Below, piece by piece: positions 7,667 to 16,095 of a DNA stretch of 64,000 nt. The stretch is from Streptomyces sp. NBC_00582. GTDB lineage: Bacteria > Actinomycetota > Actinomycetes > Streptomycetales > Streptomycetaceae. The notes under the pieces were generated by a model. That model worked only from the letters and a program-made list of their open reading frames with translations. It had not been told where the DNA came from and did not search any database. Made by a program: the position numbers and the translations under genes. The DNA lies in assembly GCF_036345155.1 (NCBI RefSeq), contig NZ_CP107772.1, positions 7,130,001-7,194,000 on the forward strand, given 5' to 3'. Each line of letters starts with the position of its first letter. The stretch's first letter is position 1.

Positions 7667-10600
7667 ATGCTCGAGCCGACCGAACCCACCCAGGGTTCCG
7701 AAGAACAGAACAACACCCCCAGCGACACCCTGCCGCCGCGTCGTCGGCGCCGTGCCGCTTCCCGCCCGGCGGGCCCGCCGAGCGGCGCCGAGGCCTCGGC
7801 CGAGATCACCGCGCCGGCCCTACCGGCCGTGGAGACCGCCGAGCACCTGGCGGACGAGGTCGTCGAGGGCGCCGAGGGCGTCGAGACCGAAGAGGTCGCC
7901 GTGACCGAGGCGGAGGTGACCGAGGCGGCCGAGGAGAAGGCCGAGGAGGCCGCTCCGGCGCCGCGTACCCGCAGGCGTGCCACGCGTCGGGCGTCCGCGC
8001 CCGCCGGTGCTCCGGCTGCCGCCGAGACCGAGGCCGCCGCCGAGACGGTGGTGCCGGTGGTGGCCGCCGAGACCACTGAGGCTGCCGAGGCCGAGGCTGT
8101 CGTGCCGGTGGCCGAGGAGGCCGCGCCCGCGCCGCGTACCCGTCGTCGGGCCACGCGCCGTGCGTCCACGCCCGCCGCGGCTCCCGCTCCGGTGGAGGCC
8201 GAAACCGTGGTGGCCGCTGAGGCCCCTGAGGCTGCTGAGACCGAGGCTGTCGTGCCGGTGGCCGAGGAGGCCGCGCCCGCGCCGCGTACCCGTCGTCGGG
8301 CCACGCGCCGTGCGTCCGCCCCCGCCGGTGCGCCGGCCGAGGAAGAGGTGAGCGCGGAGGCGCCCGCCGCTTCCGCCGAGGCCGAGACGCCTGCCGTGGT
8401 CGCCGAGGCGCCCGCCGCTTCCGCCGAGGTCACCGACGAGGGCGCCCCCGCGCCGCGTGGCCGCCGTCGGTCCAGCCGTCGGGCGTCCGCGCCCGCCGGG
8501 GCTCCGGCCGAGGACGGGACCGAGGCGTCCGTGGCCGCCGAGGCCGAGTCCGTGGTGGCCGCCGCCGAGGAGAAGGCTCCCGAGGCCGCCGTCGAGCAGC
8601 CCGCCGAGACGCCCGCCTCCACCGCGCGGACCGCCGCCGCTCAGACCCCCGCAGTCTCCGGGACCCCCTCCGACGAGGAAGCCGGTCCGCGCCGGGCCCG
8701 TCGACGGGTCGTGCGTCGGGCCGCCGGGGGGTTCTCCGAGCCCGCGCCCCTGCCGGGGAACGGCGAGGGCGACGCGCCGCGCCGCCCCGCGCGGCCTGCG
8801 GTCGCCGTGTTCCAGGCGCCCGTGTTCGCCGAGCCGCAGTTCCAGACGCCGCAGCGGGCCGCCGCCGAGGCCGCCGCCGCGTCCGTCGAGGAGGCGGTCG
8901 AGGCCGAGGAGACCGAAGAGGTCGAGGAGCTTCCCGCGGAGGAGCAGACCGGCTCGCGCCGTCGCCGCCGTCGCCGGGGTGCCGCCCTCGCGGAGGAGAC
9001 CGGGGCCGACGAGCCGACCGGGACCGCGCCCGCCGCCGAGGACGAGACCGAGCCCGAGGAGGCCGACGAGGCCGCCGAGGACGGTGTCGAGGGCGACGAG
9101 GAGAGCGAGGAGACCGGCTCGCGCCGCCGCCGCCGTCGCGGTGGACGTCGTCGCCGCCGGGGCGAGGCCGCCGACGAGTCCGACGGCGTCGACGCAGAGT
9201 CCGACGAGCTCGCCGCCGAACAGGCCGAGCAGGACGCCGAGGACACCGCCGAGCAGGATGAAGAGGACGCCGAGGACGAGGCCGGTGGCTCCACCGCCGG
9301 CAGCCGTCGCCGTCGTCGCCGCCGTCGGCGCGCCGGGGACAGCGGCACCGACATCGAGCCGGGCGAGGGCGACCCCGAGCGGACCGTCGTCAAGGTGCGC
9401 GAGCCCCGCAAGCCCTCCGAGCCGTCCGACGAGGTGCAGTCCATCAAGGGCTCGACCCGTCTGGAGGCGAAGAAGCAGCGCCGCCGCGAAGGCCGTGAGC
9501 AGGGCCGCCGCCGTGTCCCGATCATCACCGAGGCCGAGTTCCTGGCCCGCCGCGAGGCCGTCGAGCGCGTGATGGTCGTCCGCCAGAGCGGTGAGCGCAC
9601 GCAGATCGGCGTCCTGGAGGACGGCGTGCTCGTCGAGCACTACGTCAACAAGGAGCAGTCGACCTCGTACGTCGGCAACGTCTACCTGGGCAAGGTCCAG
9701 AACGTGCTGCCGTCCATGGAGGCCGCGTTCATCGACATCGGCAAGGGCCGCAACGCCGTCCTGTACGCCGGTGAGGTCAACTTCGAGGCCCTCGGCATGG
9801 CCAACGGGCCGCGCCGTATCGAGTCCGCCCTGAAGTCCGGTCAGTCCGTCCTCGTCCAGGTGACGAAGGACCCGATCGGCCACAAGGGCGCCCGTCTGAC
9901 CAGCCAGGTCTCCCTCCCGGGCCGCTACCTCGTGTACGTCCCCGAGGGCTCGATGACCGGCATCAGCCGCAAGCTGCCCGACACCGAGCGGGCCCGGCTG
10001 AAGACGATCCTCAAGAAGATCGTCCCCGAGGACGCGGGCGTCATCGTGCGCACCGCCGCCGAGGGCGCGAGCGAGGACGAGCTGCGCCGTGACGTCGAAC
10101 GGCTGCAGTCGCAGTGGGAGGACATCCAGAAGAAGTCCAAGAACGGCAACGCGCCGACGCTGCTGTACGGCGAGCCGGACATGACCGTCCGGGTCGTCCG
10201 CGACATCTTCAACGAGGACTTCTCCAAGGTCGTCGTCAGCGGCGACGACGCCTGGTCGACCATCCACGGGTACGTCTCGCACGTCGCGCCCGACCTGGCC
10301 GAGCGGCTGTCGAAGTGGACCTCCGAGGTCGACGTCTTCGCCACCTACCGGATCGACGAGCAGCTCGCCAAGGCGCTGGACCGCAAGGTCTGGCTGCCCA
10401 GCGGCGGTTCGCTGGTGATCGACCGGACCGAGGCGATGGTCGTCGTCGACGTCAACACCGGCAAGTTCACCGGCCAGGGCGGCAACCTGGAGGAGACGGT
10501 CACCAGGAACAACCTGGAGGCGGCCGAGGAGATCGTGCGTCAGCTCCGGCTGCGCGACCTCGGCGGCATCATCGTGATCGACTTCATCGACATGGTGCTG

Positions 10601-11914
10601 GAGTCCAACCGGGACCTGGTGCTGCGGCGCCTGCTGGAGTGCCTGGGCCGCGACCGTACGAAGCACCAGGTCGCCGAGGTGACCTCGCTGGGGCTCGTGC
10701 AGATGACCCGCAAGCGGGTGGGCCAGGGTCTGCTGGAGTCCTTCTCCGAGACCTGCGTCCACTGCAACGGCCGCGGTGTCATCGTCCACATGGAGCAGCC
10801 GACCGCGGTCGGTGGCGGCGGCAAGCGCAAGAAGCGCGGCCGGGGCGGCGACGTCCACGAGCACGAGCACGAGGCCGTGGCCGTCGAGACCGCCGAGCCG
10901 CTGGTGGATGTCGAGGAGGCCGAGAGCGAGGCCGAGGTCGCCGCCGAGGTGGCCGAGCCGGTCGCGCTGTCCGCCCCCGTCTTCGCGCCCGACGAGGAGC
11001 TGTACAGCAGCGTCGCCGAGGCGGAGGCCGCGGCCTCCCGTGGGCGCAGCCGTCGTAGGGCGAGCCGCCGGGCGTCGGCTCCGGCCGGTGCGCCCAAGGG
11101 CGCCGGGCGCAGGGGCCGTGGCGAGGTGTTCGTCGCGGAGGAGCCCACCGAGGCCGCCGAGGCCACCGAGGAGCTCGCGGCGGCCGTCGAGGCGCCCGTC
11201 GAGGCCTTCGCGGAGGTTCCCACCGCGCAGACCGTGACCGCCGAGGCGGAGGCCGAGCGTCCGGTGCAGCCGGCCGAGGCCCTCGCCGCGCAGGCCGAGC
11301 CGGTCGCGGTGGAGGACCCGGTCGTCGAGGCGCCCGCTCCGGTGGAGGCTCCCGTCGAGGAGGAGGCCGCGCCCAAGGGCCGTACCCGTCGTCGCGCCAC
11401 CCGCAAGGTGTCCGCGCCGGCCGGTTCGCCCGCCGGTGCGGAGGCCGCCGTGGTGACGGTCGTCGAGCCGGCCGCCGTCGAGGCCCCGGCCGCTCCGGCG
11501 GAGCCCGTCGAGGCCGAGCCGGTCGCCGAGAGCGCGGCTCCGGCCCGTCCGCGGCGCCGTGCCGTGCGCAAGGCCACCGCGCCGACCGCGTCCGAGGAGA
11601 CGGCCGTCGTGGTCGTCCCGTCGGCCGCCGCGGAGGACGCGGAGACCGTCGCGGAGGTCGCGGAGACCGTCGCGGAGGTCGTCGCGGCCGAGGGCGTCGA
11701 GCCGGTCGCCGACGAGGAGGCCGCTCCGGCCAAGAAGACGGCCGCGCGCAAGACGGCCAAGAAGGCCACGGCGAAGAAGGCCGCCACCAAGAAGACGGTG
11801 ACGGCCAAGAAGACGGCCGCGAAGAAGACCGCCGCCAAGAAGACGACGGCCAAGAAGGCCGCCAAGGCCACGGCGGCGAAGAAGACGGCTGCGGCGCAGT
11901 CGACAGAGGACTGA
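7667..11914 (+). CDS. rne: Ribonuclease E/G family endoribonuclease
   Basis: A 1415-residue protein. Residues 1 to about 630 are low-complexity acidic/Ala-rich sequence with recurring basic blocks (RTRRRATRRAS, SRRRRRRRG). The conserved core follows: an S1 domain around 640-740 (IGVLEDGVLVEHYV, YLGKVQNVLPSMEAAFIDIG), then the catalytic DNase I-like part with D928 (DVNTGKFTG) and D972 (DFIDM), spaced 44 apart as in E. coli, and the zinc-link cysteines C1030 and C1033 (CVHC). The C-terminal ~350 residues repeat the acidic/basic theme and end in a KKTAAKK Lys/Ala tail. It processes rRNA and mRNA. Actinobacterial enzymes place disordered arms on both sides of the core. A 15-bp hairpin terminator follows. 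Confidence 0.95.
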   Translation: MLEPTEPTQGSEEQNNTPSDTLPPRRRRRAASRPAGPPSGAEASAEITAPALPAVETAEHLADEVVEGAEGVETEEVAVTEAEVTEAAEEKAEEAAPAPRTRRRATRRASAPAGAPAAAETEAAAETVVPVVAAETTEAAEAEAVVPVAEEAAPAPRTRRRATRRASTPAAAPAPVEAETVVAAEAPEAAETEAVVPVAEEAAPAPRTRRRATRRASAPAGAPAEEEVSAEAPAASAEAETPAVVAEAPAASAEVTDEGAPAPRGRRRSSRRASAPAGAPAEDGTEASVAAEAESVVAAAEEKAPEAAVEQPAETPASTARTAAAQTPAVSGTPSDEEAGPRRARRRVVRRAAGGFSEPAPLPGNGEGDAPRRPARPAVAVFQAPVFAEPQFQTPQRAAAEAAAASVEEAVEAEETEEVEELPAEEQTGSRRRRRRRGAALAEETGADEPTGTAPAAEDETEPEEADEAAEDGVEGDEESEETGSRRRRRRGGRRRRRGEAADESDGVDAESDELAAEQAEQDAEDTAEQDEEDAEDEAGGSTAGSRRRRRRRRRAGDSGTDIEPGEGDPERTVVKVREPRKPSEPSDEVQSIKGSTRLEAKKQRRREGREQGRRRVPIITEAEFLARREAVERVMVVRQSGERTQIGVLEDGVLVEHYVNKEQSTSYVGNVYLGKVQNVLPSMEAAFIDIGKGRNAVLYAGEVNFEALGMANGPRRIESALKSGQSVLVQVTKDPIGHKGARLTSQVSLPGRYLVYVPEGSMTGISRKLPDTERARLKTILKKIVPEDAGVIVRTAAEGASEDELRRDVERLQSQWEDIQKKSKNGNAPTLLYGEPDMTVRVVRDIFNEDFSKVVVSGDDAWSTIHGYVSHVAPDLAERLSKWTSEVDVFATYRIDEQLAKALDRKVWLPSGGSLVIDRTEAMVVVDVNTGKFTGQGGNLEETVTRNNLEAAEEIVRQLRLRDLGGIIVIDFIDMVLESNRDLVLRRLLECLGRDRTKHQVAEVTSLGLVQMTRKRVGQGLLESFSETCVHCNGRGVIVHMEQPTAVGGGGKRKKRGRGGDVHEHEHEAVAVETAEPLVDVEEAESEAEVAAEVAEPVALSAPVFAPDEELYSSVAEAEAAASRGRSRRRASRRASAPAGAPKGAGRRGRGEVFVAEEPTEAAEATEELAAAVEAPVEAFAEVPTAQTVTAEAEAERPVQPAEALAAQAEPVAVEDPVVEAPAPVEAPVEEEAAPKGRTRRRATRKVSAPAGSPAGAEAAVVTVVEPAAVEAPAAPAEPVEAEPVAESAAPARPRRRAVRKATAPTASEETAVVVVPSAAAEDAETVAEVAETVAEVVAAEGVEPVADEEAAPAKKTAARKTAKKATAKKAATKKTVTAKKTAAKKTAAKKTTAKKAAKATAAKKTAAAQSTED

Positions 11915-11949
11915 CCCCCTCGCCGACCGCCTCACCTGCGGTGCGACAA

Positions 11950-11985
11950 GGCGCGGGCGTCCGGTGCGAACCGGGCGCCCGCGCC
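11950..11985 (+). terminator. Terminator after rne
   Basis: A 15-bp stem (GGCGCGGGCGTCCGG with its complement, one G-U pair) around the loop TGCGAA, 35 bases after the rne stop. There is no T-run, as is usual for high-GC hosts. Confidence 0.75.
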
Positions 11986-12381
11986 GTCGTCCACGCGCAC
12001 CGGCGCCCCCTCACCTCGCGTCGCACTGTGTTTACCGCAGAGTTACGCTGTGTCTTGCTTGTGATCGAGGGCACCCAGGGCGGTGGTTTCTCTGTGGTAA
12101 CACTCGGGAAAATTGCCGTCCCCGTACTGGTAACGTGCAGTCTGGTCCCGGTGGCCAAAGACATGCACACCGTGACCACAGCCGATGAGCACATCCGGTC
12201 CCGCACCGGGTACGGCTGACTTCCCGCAAGGAACCCTCGGGGGGCGGGGTCCTGTGTACAAGCCGTCCATCCGCCCACAGGCGGCCATGGACAACCAGGG
12301 ATGCGGCCGTGCTGAGCATCGACATGGCCCTTCCCGACCGCATGACGTGGTGCGCCTTAGAAGGTCGCCGTAGAGGAGGGG
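11986..12381 (+). promoter_or_regulatory. Upstream region of the sugar cassette
   Basis: About 400 bases without a supported gene. The composition is less GC-rich around 12030-12130, and two GGTAAC elements (about 12096 and 12130) flank GGGAAAATTGCC. This is where the promoter of the following operon should lie, but I cannot fix -35/-10 boxes. A 92-codon frame here has no ribosome site and no family resemblance. Confidence 0.4.
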
Positions 12382-13503
12382 ATGTCGATGACCGACGCCC
12401 ATGAGTTCATACCGGCCGCCAGACCCGTGATCGACGAGGAGGAGATCGAGGCCGCGGTGCGCGTACTGCGCAGTGGCCGGGTCGTCCAGGGTCCCGAGGT
12501 GGCCGCCTTCGAGGAGGAGTTCTCGGAGCTGGTCGACGGGCGGCACTGCGTCGCGGTCAACTCCGGCACCTCCGCGCTCCACCTGTCGCTGATGGCCCTC
12601 GGACTGGGCCCGGGCGACGAGGTGATCGTGCCGTCGTTCTCGTTCGCCGCCTCCGCGAACGCTGTTCGACTGGTCGGCGCCGACGTGGTCTTCGCCGACA
12701 TCGACGCCGACACCTTCTGTCTGGACCCCGCCGCGGTCGAGGCGGCGATCACGCCGCGGACCGCCGCGATCATGCCGGTCCACCTCTACGGCCACCCCGC
12801 GGCCATGGACCGGATCATGGCGATCGCCGGGCAGCACGGCCTCGCCGTCGTCGAGGACGCCTGCCAGGCCCACGCCGCCGCCCTGAACGGCACCCCGGTC
12901 GGCGCCTTCGGTGCCGCGGGCACGTTCAGCTTCTACCCGACGAAGAACATGCACAGCCTCGAGGGCGGCATGATCTCCACCGGTGACGCCGAGGTCGCCC
13001 GCACCCTGCGCCTGCTGCGCAACCAGGGCATGGAGCAGCGCTACGCCAACGAGATCGTCGGCGCCAACGTGCGGATGACGGACGTCTCCGCCGCGATCGG
13101 CCGCGTCCAGCGCGGCAAGCTCCCCGCCTGGACCGAGCAGCGCATCGCCAACGCCGCGTACCTCACCGAGCACATCAGCGCGCCGAATGTGGTCACGCCG
13201 AAGGTCGCCGAGGGCGCCCGGCACATCTACCACCAGTACACCGTGCGCATCCTCGGCGACCGCGAGGCCGCCATGGCGAAGCTCACCGAGGCCGGCATCG
13301 GCAACGCCGTGTACTACCCGACCCCCATCCACCGGCTGAAGCCGTACTGGGAGCCGGACCAGAAGGCGGGCCGCACCTGGGACCTGCCCGAGACGGAGCG
13401 CGCCGCCGCCGAGGTCGTGTCGCTGCCCGTCCACCCCTCGCTGTCCGCGAGCGACCTCGAGCGCGTCGTCGCCGCCGTGAACGCGCTGGGGGAGCAGCTG
13501 TGA
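12382..13503 (+). CDS. DegT/DnrJ/EryC1/StrS-family sugar aminotransferase (WlbE/WbpE-like)
   Basis: A 373-residue PLP enzyme. The Schiff-base lysine is K188 in SFYPTKNMHSLEGG, and NSGTSALHLSLMALGLGPGDEV and VEDACQAH are typical of the family. Such enzymes transfer an amino group from glutamate to a keto sugar nucleotide. A GAGGAGGGG ribosome site precedes the ATG. The stop overlaps the start of a Gfo/Idh/MocA dehydrogenase (GTGA). This pair, with a UDP-sugar 6-dehydrogenase and a WlbB-like acetyltransferase nearby, matches the Wlb/Wbp route to UDP-2,3-diacetamido uronic acid, where this enzyme would aminate C3. The pairing is inference; the family is sure. Confidence 0.88.
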   Translation: MSMTDAHEFIPAARPVIDEEEIEAAVRVLRSGRVVQGPEVAAFEEEFSELVDGRHCVAVNSGTSALHLSLMALGLGPGDEVIVPSFSFAASANAVRLVGADVVFADIDADTFCLDPAAVEAAITPRTAAIMPVHLYGHPAAMDRIMAIAGQHGLAVVEDACQAHAAALNGTPVGAFGAAGTFSFYPTKNMHSLEGGMISTGDAEVARTLRLLRNQGMEQRYANEIVGANVRMTDVSAAIGRVQRGKLPAWTEQRIANAAYLTEHISAPNVVTPKVAEGARHIYHQYTVRILGDREAAMAKLTEAGIGNAVYYPTPIHRLKPYWEPDQKAGRTWDLPETERAAAEVVSLPVHPSLSASDLERVVAAVNALGEQL

Positions 13504-14525
13504 GCAACGGGAAGTCGCTGCGCGCGGGACTCGTCGGTCTCGGTTCCATGGGGCGTCACCACGCCCGCGTCCTGTCCGGTCTGGAGGGCGTCGACCTGGT
13601 CGGCGTCGTCGACCCGATGGGCGACAAGTTCGGCGCCGCCCAGAACGCCCCGATCCTGAACACGGTCGAGGAGCTCATCGCCCTCGGCGTCGACTACGCG
13701 GTCGTGGCCTGCCCCACCCACCTCCACGAGGAGGTCGGCCTGGCGCTCGCCGAGGCCGGGGTGTGCGCGCTCATCGAGAAGCCCGTCGCGGAGTCCGTGG
13801 ACGGCGCCCGCCGCCTCGTCGAGGCGTTCGAGTCGCGCGGTCTGGTCGCCGGTGTCGGCCACATCGAGCGCTGCAACCCGGCGCTGCGCTCCCTGCGCGC
13901 CCGCCTGGAGGCCGGCGAACTCGGTGACGTGTACCAGGTCGTGACCCGTCGTCAGGGCCCGTTCCCGCACCGCATCGCGGACGTCGGCGTGGTCAAGGAC
14001 CTCGCCACCCACGACATCGACCTGACCGGCTGGGTGACGGGGCGCGAGTACGTCTCCATCGCCGCGCACACCGTCTCCAAGAGCGGCCGCGTCCACGAGG
14101 ACATGGTCTCCGCGGTGGGCCGTCTCGACGACGGCACCATGGTGAACCACCTGGTGAACTGGCTGAGCCCGCTCAAGGAGCGCTTCACCTCGGTGACCGG
14201 CGAGCGCGGCTGCTTCATCGCCGACACGCTCACCGCCGACCTGACCTTCCACTCCAACGCCGCGGTCACCACCGAGTGGGAGGCCCTGCAGGCCTTCCGC
14301 GGGGTGTCCGAGGGCGACATGATCCGGTACGCCATCCCCAAGCGCGAGCCGCTCCTCGTCGAGCACGAGCTGTTCCGGGACGCGGTGCTCGGCAAGGAAG
14401 CCGACATCTGCACCCTGCGCCAGGGAATGCGCACTGTTCAGGTGGCGGCCGCCGTGCTGGAGTCGGCTACACAGAACCGCAGCGTTTCCCTTCAGGTGGA
14501 GGACCTGGCAACTCATGGCAGCTGA
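13500..14525 (+). CDS. Gfo/Idh/MocA-family dehydrogenase (WlbA-like candidate)
   Basis: A 341-residue NAD(P)-dependent oxidoreductase. The Rossmann motif GLVGLGSMGRHHARVL lies near the N-terminus, and the family EKP motif appears as ALIEKPVAES. GVVKDLATHDIDLTGW matches the C-terminal substrate domain with its conserved Asp/His. It overlaps the aminotransferase by 4 bases and the next gene by 11, so the three are translationally coupled. WlbA enzymes oxidise the C3 hydroxyl of UDP-GlcNAc-uronate so that a DegT enzyme can aminate it, and this gene order is the expected one. The exact substrate cannot be read from sequence. Confidence 0.87.
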   Translation: MSNGKSLRAGLVGLGSMGRHHARVLSGLEGVDLVGVVDPMGDKFGAAQNAPILNTVEELIALGVDYAVVACPTHLHEEVGLALAEAGVCALIEKPVAESVDGARRLVEAFESRGLVAGVGHIERCNPALRSLRARLEAGELGDVYQVVTRRQGPFPHRIADVGVVKDLATHDIDLTGWVTGREYVSIAAHTVSKSGRVHEDMVSAVGRLDDGTMVNHLVNWLSPLKERFTSVTGERGCFIADTLTADLTFHSNAAVTTEWEALQAFRGVSEGDMIRYAIPKREPLLVEHELFRDAVLGKEADICTLRQGMRTVQVAAAVLESATQNRSVSLQVEDLATHGS

Positions 14526-16095
14526 GAACACGTCGGCGCAGCCGGCGGTGCGTGGCCGCATCGTCATGCTCGTCGACAACGGGGTGAACGGCGACTCGCG
14601 CGTGCAGAAGGAAGCACGCTCGGCCGCCGAAGCCGGGTGGGACGTGGTCCTGCTCGGCAAGGGCAAGGGGAAGAGCGAGACGACCTGGGAGATCGGCAAG
14701 GCGCAGGTGCGTCTGCTGCCGGTGCCCGGTCCGATGCACCGCCGCCGCCATGAGTACCGCCGGGCCGTGCTGCGCTCGCCGCTGGCGTACAAGCCGGGCC
14801 CGCTGGCCGCGTACCGCCGGCAGAAGATCAAGGCCTGGCGCGCCGACCTCAACATCCGGCTGATCCTCGCCCAGCAGGAGGGCTCGTTCCTCACCAGGCT
14901 GCGTCTGGTGCTGCCGCGGGTGGCGTCCCGGTTCGTGCAGAACTGGGTGAACCTGCGGGCACGCAAGACCGCCAAGCTGGAGAAGCGCCGCAAGGAGATG
15001 GAAGGCCCGCTGGACCGGTTCACCACCGCGTTCTGGCACCGGACGATGGGCACCCGCAGCTGGCGCAGGCTCGACCCGCACCTGTGGGACCTGGAGCTGG
15101 CGTACGGCAAGGTCATCGACGAGCTCGACCCGGACCTGATCCACGCCAACGACTTCCGCATGCTGGGTGTCGGCGCCCGCGCCGCCCTGCGCGCCCGGGC
15201 CCGCGGCAGCAAGGTCAAGCTGGTGTGGGACGCGCACGAGTTCCTGCCCGGCATCAAGCCGTGGAACTCGCACCCGCGCTGGCACAAGGCCCAGTGCGCC
15301 CACGAGCTGGAGTACTCGCGTCACGCCGACGCCGTCACCACGGTGTCCGACACGCTCGCCGGGATGCTCCAGGAGCGGCACGGCCTCAAGGAGCGCCCGT
15401 CGGTCGTGCTGAACGCGCCCGACGCGGAGATCTCCCCGGAGCAGGCCGCCGAGCCGGTCCCGGACCTGCGCGAGCTGTGCGGCATCGGTCTGGACGTGCC
15501 GCTCACCGTGTACAGCGGCGCGGCCGCCCCGCAGCGCGGCCTCGACATCATGGTCGAGTCGCTGCCGCAGCTCGCCGAGGTGCACACCGCGTTCGTGGTG
15601 CTCAACACCGAGTCCGAGTACATGCGCAGCCTGCGCGAGCGCGCCGAGGAACTGGGCGTCTCCGACCGGCTGCACATCCTGCCGTACGTGCCGCACTACC
15701 AGGTGGTGCGCTTCCTCGCGGCGGCCGACCTCGGGGTCATCCCGATCCATCACTGGCCGAACCACGAGATCGCGCTCATCACCAAGTTCTTCGAGTACTC
15801 GCACGCGCGGCTGCCGCTGATCGTCAGCGATGTGAAGACGATGGGTGAGATGGTCCAGCGCACCGGCCAGGGCGAGGTCTTCAAGGCCGAGGACGTCGAG
15901 GACTACGTGCGCGCCGTCAAGTCCGTGCTCGGTGACGCGGCCCGCTACCGGGGCGTGTACGACCGTGACGGTCTGCTCGACGAGTGGACCTGGGAGGCTC
16001 AGGCAGAGCTTCTCGACCAGGTCTACACCCGGCTCGTTCCCGGCAGCGCGGTCCGCCCGGCGGCCGAGCGCAGACCGGTGGAGGCGGGGGCGTGA
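14515..16095 (+). CDS. Glycosyltransferase family 4-like protein
   Basis: A 526-residue GT-B type transferase. The N-terminal half starts VMLVDNGVNGDSRVQKEARS, as in GT4 enzymes, and includes LIHANDFRMLGVGARAAL. The C-terminal half has VYSGAAAPQRGLDIMVESL, LHILPYVPHYQVVRFLAAA and the donor-site region KFFEYSHARLPLIVSD. A GGTGGAGG site precedes the ATG inside the end of the dehydrogenase gene. It overlaps the following GT2 gene by 4 bases. It probably adds a sugar to the growing lipid-linked glycopolymer at the cytoplasmic face of the membrane. Donor and acceptor are unknown. Confidence 0.85.
   Translation: MAAENTSAQPAVRGRIVMLVDNGVNGDSRVQKEARSAAEAGWDVVLLGKGKGKSETTWEIGKAQVRLLPVPGPMHRRRHEYRRAVLRSPLAYKPGPLAAYRRQKIKAWRADLNIRLILAQQEGSFLTRLRLVLPRVASRFVQNWVNLRARKTAKLEKRRKEMEGPLDRFTTAFWHRTMGTRSWRRLDPHLWDLELAYGKVIDELDPDLIHANDFRMLGVGARAALRARARGSKVKLVWDAHEFLPGIKPWNSHPRWHKAQCAHELEYSRHADAVTTVSDTLAGMLQERHGLKERPSVVLNAPDAEISPEQAAEPVPDLRELCGIGLDVPLTVYSGAAAPQRGLDIMVESLPQLAEVHTAFVVLNTESEYMRSLRERAEELGVSDRLHILPYVPHYQVVRFLAAADLGVIPIHHWPNHEIALITKFFEYSHARLPLIVSDVKTMGEMVQRTGQGEVFKAEDVEDYVRAVKSVLGDAARYRGVYDRDGLLDEWTWEAQAELLDQVYTRLVPGSAVRPAAERRPVEAGA

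Noticed and set aside
11700..11914. A separate histone H1-like gene at the end of rne
   Set aside because: The KKTAAKK tail is in frame with the RNase and has no own start or ribosome site.
7820..11935. A 1371-codon minus-strand frame opposite rne
   Set aside because: Composition is Leu/Gly/Arg-rich with no domain; it mirrors the repeats of rne.
11941..12219. A 92-codon frame after rne
   Set aside because: It starts within the rne terminator hairpin, has no ribosome site, and the product resembles nothing I know.
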